This document shows, in pieces, positions 16,501-27,376 of a stretch of 64,000 nt of DNA. Source of the DNA: Thalassococcus arenae (GTDB taxonomy: Bacteria; Pseudomonadota; Alphaproteobacteria; Rhodobacterales; Rhodobacteraceae); assembly GCF_019104745.1 (NCBI RefSeq), contig NZ_JAHRWL010000001.1:682001-746000 (forward strand), read 5' to 3'. The stretch's first letter is position 1, and each line of letters starts with the position of its first letter. A program made the position numbers and the translations under genes. The notes under the pieces are model-generated. The model did no database searches. It was given only the letters and a program-made list of their open reading frames with translations, and was not told the DNA's origin.

Positions 16501-18939
16501 ATGACGGAGTTGCCGGTTTCCCTGAAACGCTGGTTCAGCAAGCGCGGCTGGACGCTGCACCCGCATCAGCGCGCGATGCTGGACCGGACAGGTGAAGCGG
16601 CGCTGTTGCTGATCGCACCGACCGGCGGCGGCAAGACACTGGCGGGATTTCTACCAACCCTGGCCGAGTTGGGTGCGGCGCCGGGGCCGGGTCTGCACAC
16701 GCTCTATGTCAGCCCGCTCAAGGCCCTCGCAGCGGATATCAAGCGCAATCTGCGCACGCCGATCGACGAGGCGGGGCTGGCGATCCGGGTCGAGGACCGC
16801 ACCGGCGACACGCCTTCAAGCCGCAAGAAGCGCCAGCGCGCCGACCCGCCGCACATCCTGCTGACAACGCCGGAAAGTCTGGCGCTGCTGACCAGCTACG
16901 AGGATGCCCCACGGATGTTCGCGGGACTGCAGCGGGTGATCGTCGACGAGATCCACGCCCTGGCGGAAAGCAAGAGAGGCGACCAACTGATGCTGGCTCT
17001 GGCGCGCCTGCAGGGGATGTGCCCGGGGCTGCGCCGGGTGGGGCTGTCGGCGACGGTAGAGGACCCGCAGGCGATTGCCCGGCTGCTGGCCCGTCATCCC
17101 GATCCCTGCGACATTTTGCTGGCCGATCCGGGCCCGGACCCGGATATCTCGATGCTGGTGACGGACGAGGCGCCGCCCTGGTCCGGCGGAGGCGCGAAAT
17201 ACGCCATCCCGGCGGTGCTGGAACAGGTCAGGCGCCACAGGACGACGCTGATCTTTCACAACACCCGCGCGCAGGCCGAGATCTTTTTCCACAACCTGTG
17301 GCTGGCCAACGACGACGGTCTGCCGATCGGCATCCACCACGGCTCGCTCGACCGTCAGCAGCGCGAAAAGGTCGAGGCGGCGATGGTGGCGGGTCAGTTG
17401 CGGGCCATCGTCTGCACCGGTTCGCTGGATCTGGGCATCGACTGGGGCGACGTGGACCTGGTGATCCAGGTCGGTGCGCCGAAGAACGTCAAGCGGCTGG
17501 TGCAGCGGATCGGGCGGGCCAATCACCGCTACAACGCGCCGTCCAAGGCGATCCTGGTGCCCGCCAACCGCTTTGAGGTGGTGGAATGCGTGGCGGCGCT
17601 CGAAGCGGCGCGCGCGCATCAGCTGGACGGCGATCCGCGTGGGCCGGGGCCGCGCGACGTGTTGTGCCAGCACATCCTGATCGCGGCCTGTTCGGGACCG
17701 TTCGAGACCGATGCGCTATACGCTGAGATGACCAGCGCGGGCGCCTACGCCAATCTGAGCCGGGACCAGTTCGACGCCTGCCTGGAATTCTGCGCCACCG
17801 GCGGCTACGCGTTGCGCGCCTACGACCAGTGGCAGCGGTTGCAGCAATTGCCCGACGGGCGGTGGCAATTGCGCGATCCGCGCGCGGCGCAGCGCATCCG
17901 GCAGAACATCGGCACGATCCAGGACACCGACACGCTCAAGGTGCGCTGGCGCGGGCGCGGCGGGGCGCCTTTGGGCGAGATCGAGGAAGGCTTTGCCGCC
18001 TCGCTGACCAAGGGCGACACCTTTCTGATCGGCGGGCAGATCGTACGCTACGAAGGGCTTCGCGAAATGACGGTGGAGGTCACGCGCGACCCGGGCCGCA
18101 AGCCCAAGATCGCCACCTTCATGGGCACCAAGTTTTCGACGTCGACGCAATTGAGCCATCGCATCCTGCGCATGTTCCGGCAGGACAACTGGCCCGACTT
18201 GCCGCCCCATACGGCACAATGGCTGGCGTTGCAGCGCAAGGTGTCCCGACTGCCCGAACCGGGGAGGCTGCTGGTCGAGACGTTTCCCCGTGACGGGCGG
18301 CAGCAGCTGGTGGCCTACGGCTTTGCCGGACGCAATGCGCAGCAGACGCTGGGGCTCTTGCTGACCAAGCGGATGGAGGAGATGGGCCTGGCGCCGATGG
18401 GATTCGTGTCTACCGACTACGCGACGCTGATCTGGGGGCTGGACGCGGTGACGGACCCGGCGCCGCTGTTCGACATCGCCGCGCTCGAGGCCGGGGTCGA
18501 CCAATGGCTGGCAGGCAACGCGGTGATGAAACGCACCTTTCGCGCCAGCGCCACGATCGCCGGGCTGATCGAGCGCAATATCGGTGGGCAGCGCAAGACC
18601 GGGCGGCAGGCGACGATGTCGTCCGACATCCTGTACGACACGCTGCTGAAATACGACCCCGACCACCTGCTGATGCAGATCACCCGCGAAGAGGCGATGC
18701 GCGGGCTGGTGGATTTCGCCCGCATCCGCGAGATGGCCGAGCGGGTGGGCGACCGGATCGACCACGTGGTGCTGGACCGGGTAACGCCACTGGCGGCGCC
18801 GCTGTTCCTTGAAGCCGGGCGCGTGCCGGTCAACGGTCTGGCGGACGAAAGGCTGCTGGAGGAAGAGGTGACGCGGCTTCTGAACGACAGCGGACTGGCG
18901 CAGATCGAAGTCAAACCGCGCTGGCGCGTGCCCTATTGA
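16501..18939 (+). CDS. Ligase-associated DNA damage response DEXH-box helicase (Lhr family)
   Basis: 812-residue superfamily 2 helicase, believed to act with a ligase and nuclease in DNA repair. Walker A is APTGGGKT (residues 39-46), motif II DEIH at 149-152, then VGLSATVEDPQ (motif III) and QRIGRANHRYNAPSKA (motif VI). The C-terminal half contains the Lhr winged-helix and DEAD-associated domain with FLIGGQIVRYEGLREMTVEV. I chose the ATG at 16501, since the sequence before it is the intergenic repeat. In many alphaproteobacteria the order is exonuclease, ATP-dependent ligase, helicase, PdeM; here only the last two are present together. Confidence 0.94.
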   Translation: MTELPVSLKRWFSKRGWTLHPHQRAMLDRTGEAALLLIAPTGGGKTLAGFLPTLAELGAAPGPGLHTLYVSPLKALAADIKRNLRTPIDEAGLAIRVEDRTGDTPSSRKKRQRADPPHILLTTPESLALLTSYEDAPRMFAGLQRVIVDEIHALAESKRGDQLMLALARLQGMCPGLRRVGLSATVEDPQAIARLLARHPDPCDILLADPGPDPDISMLVTDEAPPWSGGGAKYAIPAVLEQVRRHRTTLIFHNTRAQAEIFFHNLWLANDDGLPIGIHHGSLDRQQREKVEAAMVAGQLRAIVCTGSLDLGIDWGDVDLVIQVGAPKNVKRLVQRIGRANHRYNAPSKAILVPANRFEVVECVAALEAARAHQLDGDPRGPGPRDVLCQHILIAACSGPFETDALYAEMTSAGAYANLSRDQFDACLEFCATGGYALRAYDQWQRLQQLPDGRWQLRDPRAAQRIRQNIGTIQDTDTLKVRWRGRGGAPLGEIEEGFAASLTKGDTFLIGGQIVRYEGLREMTVEVTRDPGRKPKIATFMGTKFSTSTQLSHRILRMFRQDNWPDLPPHTAQWLALQRKVSRLPEPGRLLVETFPRDGRQQLVAYGFAGRNAQQTLGLLLTKRMEEMGLAPMGFVSTDYATLIWGLDAVTDPAPLFDIAALEAGVDQWLAGNAVMKRTFRASATIAGLIERNIGGQRKTGRQATMSSDILYDTLLKYDPDHLLMQITREEAMRGLVDFARIREMAERVGDRIDHVVLDRVTPLAAPLFLEAGRVPVNGLADERLLEEEVTRLLNDSGLAQIEVKPRWRVPY

Positions 18940-18975
18940 CTTGCGCGGCCAACGCGGGTGCGGCAAGAACCAAGC

Positions 18976-19650
18976 ATGAACAAATTCACGTTCTCCTTCG
19001 CCGGTTCTGAACTGTCGGCCCTGGCTTCGGGTGGGCTGTTCTGGCCCGCGCAAGACCTGCTGGTCGTGTCGGATCTGCACTTCGGCAAGGCGGCCCGGTT
19101 TTCGGCGGTGGGCGGGTCGGCGCTGCCGCCCTACGAGACGCGCGAAACGCTGACGCGGCTGGAAAAGGATCTGTCCGAAACCGGGGCGCGGCAGGTGATC
19201 TGCCTCGGCGACAGCTTTGACGCACCGGGGATCGAGACCGCCTTGCCCGAGGACGATTTGTTGTGGATCAGCCGCTTGATGGCCGGGCGACGCTGGACCT
19301 GGATCGCCGGCAATCACGATCCTGCACCGCTTGGCCTGGCGGGATCGCATCGGTCGGAAATGTCCGTCGGTCCGCTGGTCTTCCGGCATATCGCAAAGGC
19401 CGGGGCCACCGGCGAAGTGTCTGGCCATTACCACCCCAAGGCGCGCATCACAGCACGGGGACGCGCGATTTCACGTCCTTGTTTCCTGATCGACGAGGCC
19501 CGTTTGATATTGCCGGCCTACGGTCATTTCACCGGTGGGTTGTGGTCGGACAGCACGGTCCTGTGCGCGCTGATGGCGCCAGAGGCCCGCGCGATCCTGA
19601 CGGGTAAGACGCTTTTCGAGATCCCGATGCCACGCCGCGCGATGGCCTAG
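18976..19650 (+). CDS. pdeM: Ligase-associated DNA damage response endonuclease PdeM
   Basis: 224-residue calcineurin-like metallophosphoesterase. The metal motifs are VVSDLHFGKAARF (DxH), CLGDSFDAPG (GDxxD), IAGNHDPAP (GNHD) and SGHYHPKA (GHxH), all intact. These nucleases accompany Lhr-type helicases in a proposed repair module. The ATG at 18976 gives the usual short N-terminus; an in-frame GTG at 18958 is possible. It starts 36 bases after the helicase stop. The final codons overlap the convergent small membrane protein by 3-4 bases. Confidence 0.92.
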   Translation: MNKFTFSFAGSELSALASGGLFWPAQDLLVVSDLHFGKAARFSAVGGSALPPYETRETLTRLEKDLSETGARQVICLGDSFDAPGIETALPEDDLLWISRLMAGRRWTWIAGNHDPAPLGLAGSHRSEMSVGPLVFRHIAKAGATGEVSGHYHPKARITARGRAISRPCFLIDEARLILPAYGHFTGGLWSDSTVLCALMAPEARAILTGKTLFEIPMPRRAMA

Positions 19651-19916
19651 ATCAGGCGTTGGCGCCAGAGCACCAGACCAGCCACCGCCATCGCGCCCAG
19701 AGAGGCATACCGCGCTTCACCCGACGCGGCGGCCAGACCGTCGGCCGCCAGGCCTGCACCCAGAGGCGCCAGCACGACGAGGCTCAGGCAGACGGCGGAA
19801 GCGAAGAATTGCCCCCTTGCCCAAAGCGGTGCCGTGTCGCGGTGGTGCAGGGTGTTGGCCCACACGTAAATCATGGCCGACGCGAGCAGTGCGCCGGATC
19901 CGATCAGCATCTCCAT
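19647..19916 (-). CDS. Small predicted membrane protein, unknown function
   Basis: 89 residues with three likely transmembrane segments (MLIGSGALLASAMIYVWA, FFASAVCLSLVVLAPLGAG, ARYASLGAMAVAGLVLW). The start at the ATG 19914-19916 has GGAG nine bases upstream (minus strand). A longer reading is possible but adds a charged tail without a ribosome site. I do not recognise the family. It converges on pdeM, sharing the CTAG at the stop codons. Confidence 0.6.
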   Translation of the reverse strand: MEMLIGSGALLASAMIYVWANTLHHRDTAPLWARGQFFASAVCLSLVVLAPLGAGLAADGLAAASGEARYASLGAMAVAGLVLWRQRLI

Positions 19917-20066
19917 CTGGGAAAGCTCCGGAGGGCTTTCGCGATCCCCCTGCCCCGCCATCGGGGCAAGCCATCCGGGACGCGGCCCTCACGCGGAGAT
20001 TGGGATCGGGGCGGCCCCGTGCAAGAGAGGCTGGACGGAATATTTCGCGGCCACTAGCGTATCGGG

Positions 20067-20468
20067 ATGTTCGACGCCGACCGCATCCGCCAGAGCTTTG
20101 CCCGCCAGGCATTCATGACCACGTTCGAGGCACGTTTGGACGAGATCGCCCAAGGCGCGGTGACGATCAGCGCACCGATCCTGCCCATCGCCGCGCAGCA
20201 GCAGGGCTATGCGCATGCCGGGCTGACCTTTGCCCTGGGTGACAGTGCGGCCGGCTATTCCGCGCTGTCGCTTTTGCCTGCCGATCAGGAGGTCGTGACG
20301 TCGGAAATGAAGATCAACCTGCTGGCTCCGGCAACGGGTGATCGGCTGGTGGCCCGTGGCCGCGTCGTCAAGCCGGGTCGGCGGTTGATCGTGGTCCTTT
20401 CAGAGGTGTTCTGCGGCGACCGGCAGGTGGCGCTGCTGACAGGGACGATGGTACCAGTGCCGGCGTGA
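20067..20468 (+). CDS. PaaI-family hotdog thioesterase
   Basis: 133 residues of the hotdog fold. The signature QQQGYAHAGLTFALGDSAAGYSALSLLP and EMKINLLAPATGDRLVARGRVVKPGRRL (here quoted in pieces: GYAHAGLTFALGDSA and VKPGRRLIVVLSEVF) fits acyl-CoA thioesterases of the PaaI/YdiI group. A hydrolase of an aromatic or short-chain acyl-CoA is plausible; the substrate is not evident. It is transcribed in the same direction as the ArsR-SRPBCC pair that follows but is separated by the operator region. Confidence 0.85.
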   Translation: MFDADRIRQSFARQAFMTTFEARLDEIAQGAVTISAPILPIAAQQQGYAHAGLTFALGDSAAGYSALSLLPADQEVVTSEMKINLLAPATGDRLVARGRVVKPGRRLIVVLSEVFCGDRQVALLTGTMVPVPA

Positions 20469-20477
20469 TCCTTGCCA

Positions 20478-20501
20478 TTAATTAACGAATCTGTTAATTA
20501 A
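20478..20501. promoter_or_regulatory. Perfect palindrome, likely operator of the ArsR-SRPBCC operon
   Basis: TTAATTAAC and GTTAATTAA are perfect inverted arms of 9 bases separated by 6. The site ends 5 bases before the ATG of the ArsR gene and is very AT-rich in a GC-rich genome. ArsR-family repressors commonly bind such dyads over their own promoter, so autoregulation is the natural reading; it is inferred. Confidence 0.75.
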
Positions 20502-20506
20502 CAAAA

Positions 20507-20833
20507 ATGGCAAATATGGAGCAAACCTTTGCCGCGCTGGCGGACCCGACGCGGCTTGGCATCGTGATGCGCCTCGCCGAAACCGGCGAGATCGATGCAA
20601 CCGACCTGGCAAGGCCGTTCGCAATCAGCGCGCCCGCCGTCTCGCGACACCTCAAGGTGCTGGAACAGGCAGGATGGGTAACGCGCCGACGGATCGGCAC
20701 GCGGCGGCCGGTGCGGCTTGACCCCGCGCGGCTGGACGAGGTGCAGGTCTGGACGGGGCGGCTCCGGGCCGCTTTGGCAGCCAACTATGCCCGGCTCGAT
20801 GCGCTACTGGACAGTGAAAAGGACAACCCATGA
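20507..20833 (+). CDS. ArsR-family winged-helix transcriptional regulator
   Basis: 108 residues. MEQTFAALADPTRLGIVMRL is the usual first helix; the recognition helix lies in ISAPAVSRHLKVLEQAGWVTR. The metal-binding ELCVCDL-type motif of arsenic sensors is absent (ATDLARPFAIS instead), as in the subgroup paired with SRPBCC proteins, so it probably does not sense metals. The gene overlaps the SRPBCC gene by 4 bases and has a palindrome right before its start. Confidence 0.92.
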   Translation: MANMEQTFAALADPTRLGIVMRLAETGEIDATDLARPFAISAPAVSRHLKVLEQAGWVTRRRIGTRRPVRLDPARLDEVQVWTGRLRAALAANYARLDALLDSEKDNP

Positions 20834-21303
20834 ACAAGATGACCATGACCAAGGTCGGCGAAACCGACCTGCGCGTGATCCGCCGTTTCGACGCCCCGCC
20901 CGAGGCCGTCTACGACGCCCATGTCGATGAGGCCAAGATCAAGCGCTGGATGCTGGGCCCCGAAGGCTGGTCGATGCCCGACTGCGTGATCGACGCGCGA
21001 CCCGGTGGGGCATTTTCCTATACCTGGGAGAACCAGGGCGGAGAGCGTTTCACCATTCGCGGCACCTTCGTATCGTTCGACCCGCCGCACCGGATCGTGC
21101 ACGAGGAGACGATGGAGATGGGCGACGACACCCCGCCGATGAGCCGCGTCACCACCGAATTCGCCGCCGATGGCGACGGCACATTGATGACGATGGTGAT
21201 CTCCTACGCCAGCGCCGAGGCGCGCGAAGGCGCCGTGGCCAGCGGCATGGAGGAAGGCATGGCCTTCAGCTATGACAACCTGGACCGGATGGTCACCGTC
21301 TAG
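20830..21303 (+). CDS. SRPBCC (AHSA1-like) ligand-binding domain protein
   Basis: 157 residues. [20 protein letters not shown] and [41 protein letters not shown]-type strands (read here in pieces) are typical of the Activator of Hsp90 ATPase-like START-fold family. These are often cotranscribed with an ArsR regulator as seen here and are thought to bind hydrophobic ligands. Overlaps the regulator gene by 4 bases (ATGA). The end overlaps the convergent folD stop by a few bases. Confidence 0.9.
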   Translation: MNKMTMTKVGETDLRVIRRFDAPPEAVYDAHVDEAKIKRWMLGPEGWSMPDCVIDARPGGAFSYTWENQGGERFTIRGTFVSFDPPHRIVHEETMEMGDDTPPMSRVTTEFAADGDGTLMTMVISYASAEAREGAVASGMEEGMAFSYDNLDRMVTV

Positions 21304-22193
21304 ACCGTCAGCCCCTGCGGTTCGGCCAGCCCGTTGGCGCGGCAGCAAGCGGTGACCGTGTTGGCCAGAAGGCAGGCGATGGTCATCGGCCCCACCCCGC
21401 CCGGAACCGGGGTGATCGCGCCGGCCACCGCGGCGCAACTGTCGAACTGGCAATCGCCCACCAGTCGCGTGCCGCCCTCGGGCTTGTCGACGCGGTTGAT
21501 ACCGACGTCGATCACCGTGGCACCGGGCTTGATCCAGTCGCCCGGCACCATTTCGGGCCGGCCCACCGCGGCGACGACGATGTCCGCGCGGCGCACGACA
21601 CCGGCCAGGTCCTTGGTCCGGGAATGCGCGATCGTCACCGTGCAGCTGTCGCCCAGCAAGAGCTGCGCCATGGGCTTGCCGACGATGTTCGACCGCCCGA
21701 TCACCACCGCGTCCATCCCTGACAGACTGCCGTGATGGTCGCGCAGCATCATCAGGCAGCCCAGCGGCGTGCAGGGCACCATCGACTTCTGCCCGGTGCC
21801 CAACAGGCCGACATTCGAGATGTGGAAGCCATCGACATCCTTGGCCGGATCGATGGAGTTGATCACGAGGTCTTCGTTCAGGTGCTTGGGCAGCGGCAGC
21901 TGCACCAGGATGCCGTGCACGTCGGGATCGTTGTTCAGTTGCCGGATCGTTTCGAGCAGCTCGGTTTCCGAAATATCGGCATCGAACCTGTGCTCGTAGG
22001 AATTCATGCCCACCTCGACGGTCTGCTTGCCCTTGGAACGGACGTAGACCTGGCTGGCGGGGTCTTCGCCGACCAGCACCACCGCAAGGCCGGGCGTGAT
22101 GCCGTGTTCGCTTTTCAGACGCGCGACATGCTCGGCCACCTTGCCGCGAACTTTGGCCGCAAAGGCCTTGCCGTCAATCACCGTCGCCGTCAT
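21300..22193 (-). CDS. folD: Methylenetetrahydrofolate dehydrogenase / methenyltetrahydrofolate cyclohydrolase
   Basis: Bifunctional one-carbon enzyme interconverting 5,10-methylene-, methenyl- and 10-formyl-THF. It has 297 residues, the usual length. [20 protein letters not shown] contains the catalytic tyrosine and lysine; [53 protein letters not shown] and [11 protein letters not shown] are all present. It lies with a chorismate mutase gene and fhs on the same strand, an order known from related Rhodobacterales. It would use the 10-formyl-THF made by Fhs or feed it. Confidence 0.97.
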   Translation of the reverse strand: MTATVIDGKAFAAKVRGKVAEHVARLKSEHGITPGLAVVLVGEDPASQVYVRSKGKQTVEVGMNSYEHRFDADISETELLETIRQLNNDPDVHGILVQLPLPKHLNEDLVINSIDPAKDVDGFHISNVGLLGTGQKSMVPCTPLGCLMMLRDHHGSLSGMDAVVIGRSNIVGKPMAQLLLGDSCTVTIAHSRTKDLAGVVRRADIVVAAVGRPEMVPGDWIKPGATVIDVGINRVDKPEGGTRLVGDCQFDSCAAVAGAITPVPGGVGPMTIACLLANTVTACCRANGLAEPQGLTV

Positions 22194-22232
22194 CGCGTCT
22201 TCCTTCCGCTTTCATCCGCCGGGCTGGCTTGG

Positions 22233-22547
22233 TCAGCCGTCGACACCCGCCTTGCCGATCACCCGCTCTTCGCGGGCGATCACTGTTTCGATCATGATCC
22301 GCCACATCGCCTGGGCCAGTTCGGGGTCGAGTCCGCTGGCCAAGGCCTTGTCGCGCACGTTGGCCAGCACCGCGTCGACCCTGCTGGGAGCCCGTGCCGC
22401 GATGCCCTCGCGCGCCTTCAGGTCGGGAGCGCGGTCGGTATAGCGTTCGCGCTCGGCCAGCAACGCGACCAACTCGCTGTCGATCTGGTCGATGCAGACC
22501 CGCAGGTCAGCCATCGAGCGGATGGTGTCGGGTGCAGGGCGTGTCAT
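22233..22547 (-). CDS. Chorismate mutase (AroQ class)
   Basis: 104 residues. The all-helical AroQ pattern is seen: LRVCIDQIDSELVALLAER (R/D near the start), TDRAPDLKAREGIAARAPSRV and a final WRIMIETVIAREE. The start at the ATG 22545-22547 has AAAGGA seven bases upstream. It converts chorismate to prephenate (or isochorismate-type substrates) for Phe/Tyr synthesis. Placement between folD and fhs is conserved in related genomes as far as I remember; a functional link with folate, also made from chorismate, is possible but unproven. Confidence 0.88.
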   Translation of the reverse strand: MTRPAPDTIRSMADLRVCIDQIDSELVALLAERERYTDRAPDLKAREGIAARAPSRVDAVLANVRDKALASGLDPELAQAMWRIMIETVIAREERVIGKAGVDG

Positions 22548-22640
22548 GTCGAAGTCCTTTCGCAACGCACCCTGCCCTATCCGGCATTCCGACCCGACGG
22601 ACAACCCGCCGAATTGGCGCAGGTCAGGCCGATCTGCCGG

Positions 22641-24317
22641 TCAGAACAACCCTTCGATCTGGCCTGCGTCGTTCAGCCGGATCGCTTCGGCCGAAGGCAC
22701 TCGGGGCAGGCCGGGCATGGTCATGATCTCGCCGCAGATCGCCACGACAAAACCGGCACCGGCTGACAGCCGAACCTCGCGCACCGGCACGGAATGGCCG
22801 GTGGGCGCACCGCGCAAGCTCGGGTCGGTCGAAAAGCTGTACTGCGTCTTGGCCATGCAGACCGGCAGGTTGCCATAACCCTGCGCTTCCCATTCCTTCA
22901 ACTGAGTGCGGATCTTCTGGTCGGCCAATACTTCGTCGGCGCGGTAGATCCGCTTGGCAATCGTTTCGATCTTTTCGAACAGGCCCATCTCGTCGGGATA
23001 GAGCGGCGCGAATTGCGCTTCGCCCTTCTCGGCGATCTCGGCCACGCGGCGGGCCAGATCGGCCGAGCCCCTCGAGCCGTCGGCCCAGTGTTTGGACAGG
23101 ATCGCCTCGGATCCCTGGCTGGCCACGTATTCCCGTACGGCATCGACCTCGGCCTCGGTGTCGCCGGCGAAGTGGTTGATCGCGACGACCACCGGCACGC
23201 CGAAGGATTTCACGTTCTCGATGTGACGGCCCAGGTTGGCGCAGCCCTTTTGCACCGCCTCGACGTTTTCCGCGCCCAGATCGGCCTTGGCGACGCCGCC
23301 GTTCATCTTCATCGCCCGCACCGTCGCCACCAGCACCACGCAATCGGGCGCCAGGCCGGCCTTGCGGCACTTGATGTTCATGAACTTCTCGGCACCCAGG
23401 TCGGCGCCGAATCCGGCTTCGGTCACCACGTAATCCGCCAGCTTGAGCGCAGTCGTCGTGGCGATCACCGAATTGCAGCCATGGGCGATGTTGGCGAACG
23501 GGCCGCCATGAACGAAGGCGGGATTGTTTTCCAGCGTCTGCACCAGGTTCGGCTGCATCGCGTCCTTGAGCAGCACCGTCATCGCGCCGTCGGCCTTGAT
23601 GTCGCGGGCATAGACCGGGCTCTTGTCGCGGCGATAGGCGACGATCATGTCGCCCAGGCGCTTTTGCAGGTCGGCCAGATCGGTAGCGAGGCAGAGGATC
23701 GCCATGACTTCGGACGCGACGGTGATGTCGAAACCGGCCTGCCGCGGAAACCCGTTGGCCACGCCGCCCAGCGACGTCACCACGTCACGCAGCGCCCGGT
23801 CGTTCATGTCCAGAACCCGGCGCCAGGTCACGCGGCGGGTGTCGATATCCAGCTCGTTGCCCCAGTAGATGTGATTGTCGATCATCGCCGCCAGCAGGTT
23901 GTGCGCGCTGGTGATGGCGTGGAAATCGCCGGTGAAGTGCAGGTTCATTTCCTCCATCGGCACGACCTGGGCATAGCCGCCACCGGCGGCGCCACCCTTC
24001 ATGCCGAAGTTCGGACCCAGCGAGGCTTCGCGGATGCAGACGCAGGCCTTCTTGCCGATCGCGTTCAGCCCGTCGCCGAGGCCCACGGTGGTGGTGGTCT
24101 TGCCCTCGCCCGCCGGGGTCGGGTTGATCGCGGTGACAAGGATCAACTTGCCGTTCGGGCGGTCCTTGACCGAGTTGATGAATTCCTGGCTCAGCTTGGC
24201 CTTGTCGTGGCCGTAGGGCAGCAGGTGCTCCGACCCGATGCCCAGCTTCGCACCGATCTCCTGGATCGGTTTCTTGTTCGCCTCGCGGGCAATTTCGATG
24301 TCGGACTTGAAGGCCAT
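22641..24317 (-). CDS. fhs: Formate-tetrahydrofolate ligase
   Basis: 558 residues. Makes 10-formyl-THF from formate, THF and [23 protein letters not shown] is the P-loop; [38 protein letters not shown] and [14 protein letters not shown] are family signatures. The start was placed at ATG 24315-24317 ([18 protein letters not shown]), the normal N-terminus; the upstream sequence has no domain. It forms a one-carbon cluster with folD and chorismate mutase. In roseobacters Fhs takes part in oxidation of methyl groups from betaine, DMSP and similar substrates; this is a group-level expectation. Confidence 0.97.
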   Translation of the reverse strand: MAFKSDIEIAREANKKPIQEIGAKLGIGSEHLLPYGHDKAKLSQEFINSVKDRPNGKLILVTAINPTPAGEGKTTTTVGLGDGLNAIGKKACVCIREASLGPNFGMKGGAAGGGYAQVVPMEEMNLHFTGDFHAITSAHNLLAAMIDNHIYWGNELDIDTRRVTWRRVLDMNDRALRDVVTSLGGVANGFPRQAGFDITVASEVMAILCLATDLADLQKRLGDMIVAYRRDKSPVYARDIKADGAMTVLLKDAMQPNLVQTLENNPAFVHGGPFANIAHGCNSVIATTTALKLADYVVTEAGFGADLGAEKFMNIKCRKAGLAPDCVVLVATVRAMKMNGGVAKADLGAENVEAVQKGCANLGRHIENVKSFGVPVVVAINHFAGDTEAEVDAVREYVASQGSEAILSKHWADGSRGSADLARRVAEIAEKGEAQFAPLYPDEMGLFEKIETIAKRIYRADEVLADQKIRTQLKEWEAQGYGNLPVCMAKTQYSFSTDPSLRGAPTGHSVPVREVRLSAGAGFVVAICGEIMTMPGLPRVPSAEAIRLNDAGQIEGLF

Positions 24318-24484
24318 GGATGTCGTCCCTGTCGGCTTTGGTGGTCTGGTTGACACAGGGATAGCCGCGGCGAAATGCACGCAGCACTGCGAATCCGACA
24401 TTTCCACCCCGTCTTGCGGCGCGGTTCACGAACATGCGTTGCGGATCGGAAACCTCGTCACGCTCGCAGAAACCCCGGATGGTT

Positions 24485-25075
24485 TCAGATGATGGGGGAC
24501 GGCGCCCAGGGGCGCTGGTCGGGAACGTGCAGACGCAGGACATCGCCCAGGGCCAGGGCACCGGGGCGTTCGACCCAGGCCGTGACGCCGCGCCGCCCCT
24601 TCGCGGCTGCCTTGAACGCGTTGCCGTGACCGGCGGCATCCGCCTCGATCTCGCGCCCCGGCAGCACGCAGGGGCGGTTCTGCATGTCCACGACCATGGT
24701 CACACCATCAGCCCCCTGCAGGCGGGAAGACGGTGGCAGATGGCTGAAATCCGGCAGCCCCTCGACAACGACACTGGCCCCCAGCCAGACAGGATCCAGC
24801 GTCGTCAGCCCGATCTCGGTCGCGATCAGAGCCAGTTCCTCGGCCGAAACGATGGACAACTGGCGCACGTTGCGGATTTCCGTGCCCTTGGGGTGTTGAC
24901 TGGTCACGCGGCTGCACGACGCGCGCGTCAGACCGGCGTGGCGCTCGTTTTCGGGCCCTTCCCAGCCCAACGTCAGATAGTCGACCGCCTGAGACCGGAT
25001 CGCATCACCCGCGACCGGCACGCGACCCAGCCAGGTGATGCGGGCGGAATAGTCGGTCGGTAGCAATGCGGGCAT
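24485..25075 (-). CDS. MOSC domain protein
   Basis: 196 residues. The MOSC (molybdenum cofactor sulfurase C-terminal) fold is suggested by LTRASCSRVTSQHPKGTEIR, LGASVVVEGLPDFSHLPPSS, then MQNRPCVLPGREIEAD and GRRGVTAWVERPGALALGDV. ATG 25073-25075 gives MPALLPTDYSARITWLGRV with AGGA upstream; earlier starts add unstructured sequence. MOSC proteins handle Mo-bound sulfur or N-hydroxylated compounds; the specific role is unknown. It is not adjacent to xdh. Confidence 0.85.
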   Translation of the reverse strand: MPALLPTDYSARITWLGRVPVAGDAIRSQAVDYLTLGWEGPENERHAGLTRASCSRVTSQHPKGTEIRNVRQLSIVSAEELALIATEIGLTTLDPVWLGASVVVEGLPDFSHLPPSSRLQGADGVTMVVDMQNRPCVLPGREIEADAAGHGNAFKAAAKGRRGVTAWVERPGALALGDVLRLHVPDQRPWAPSPII

Positions 25076-25309
25076 GACGATGTCCTGAAATGGCGGTGGA
25101 TCAAGGACGGCCGCGAGTGCCGCGAAAGTCAACCTGTGCATCGTGAATTCGCATTCACGAAAAGCGCGTTCTACCCGGGCGAAGGATGGGCCCTGGATCA
25201 AGCCATCGGGCGACCCCAGGCGGTGAAAGGTGGTGGTCTCGGCGTGCGGACCCCCGGCAAGGCACCCGTTGTGCGCATCCCGGCATGTTCGACCGATCCG
25301 TCAAAGAAC

Positions 25310-25338
25310 GCCCCGGACCCTTGCACGGGCTCCGGGGC
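25310..25338 (-). terminator. Possible terminator after ftsH
   Basis: Stem GCCCCGGA with TCCGGGGC (8 base pairs, 13-base loop) lies about 30 bases after the ftsH stop on the minus strand. The T-run that follows (GTTCTTTG on that strand) is weak, so a factor-dependent or mixed signal is possible. Confidence 0.5.
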
Positions 25339-25367
25339 ATCCGAACTGAAAAAACCCGTTTCGCGCG

Positions 25368-27281
<1,914 letters not shown>

Positions 27282-27335
27282 GGAAAATCCTCCGATCACG
27301 GGGGCGCGGAGGCGTCCCCACTCGTGTTGCCGCTT

Positions 27336-27363
27336 AACATAGCCATGGTTGACGCGTGTTCAA
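27336..27363 (-). promoter_or_regulatory. Candidate promoter for ftsH
   Basis: On the minus strand TTGAAC and TATGTT are separated by 16 bases, 55 bases before the TTG start. This fits a sigma70-like promoter and would let ftsH be transcribed apart from tilS. No experimental support; matches by eye only. Confidence 0.4.
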
Positions 27364-27376
27364 TGCGAAACCCCGA

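Noticed and set aside
24412-24484. Minus-strand stretch reading [17 protein letters not shown] just downstream of the MOSC stop
   Set aside because: It resembles the C-terminal end of some FAD-linked oxidases (DPxxxFxN), but it is only about 25 codons without other support, so a gene remnant cannot be claimed.
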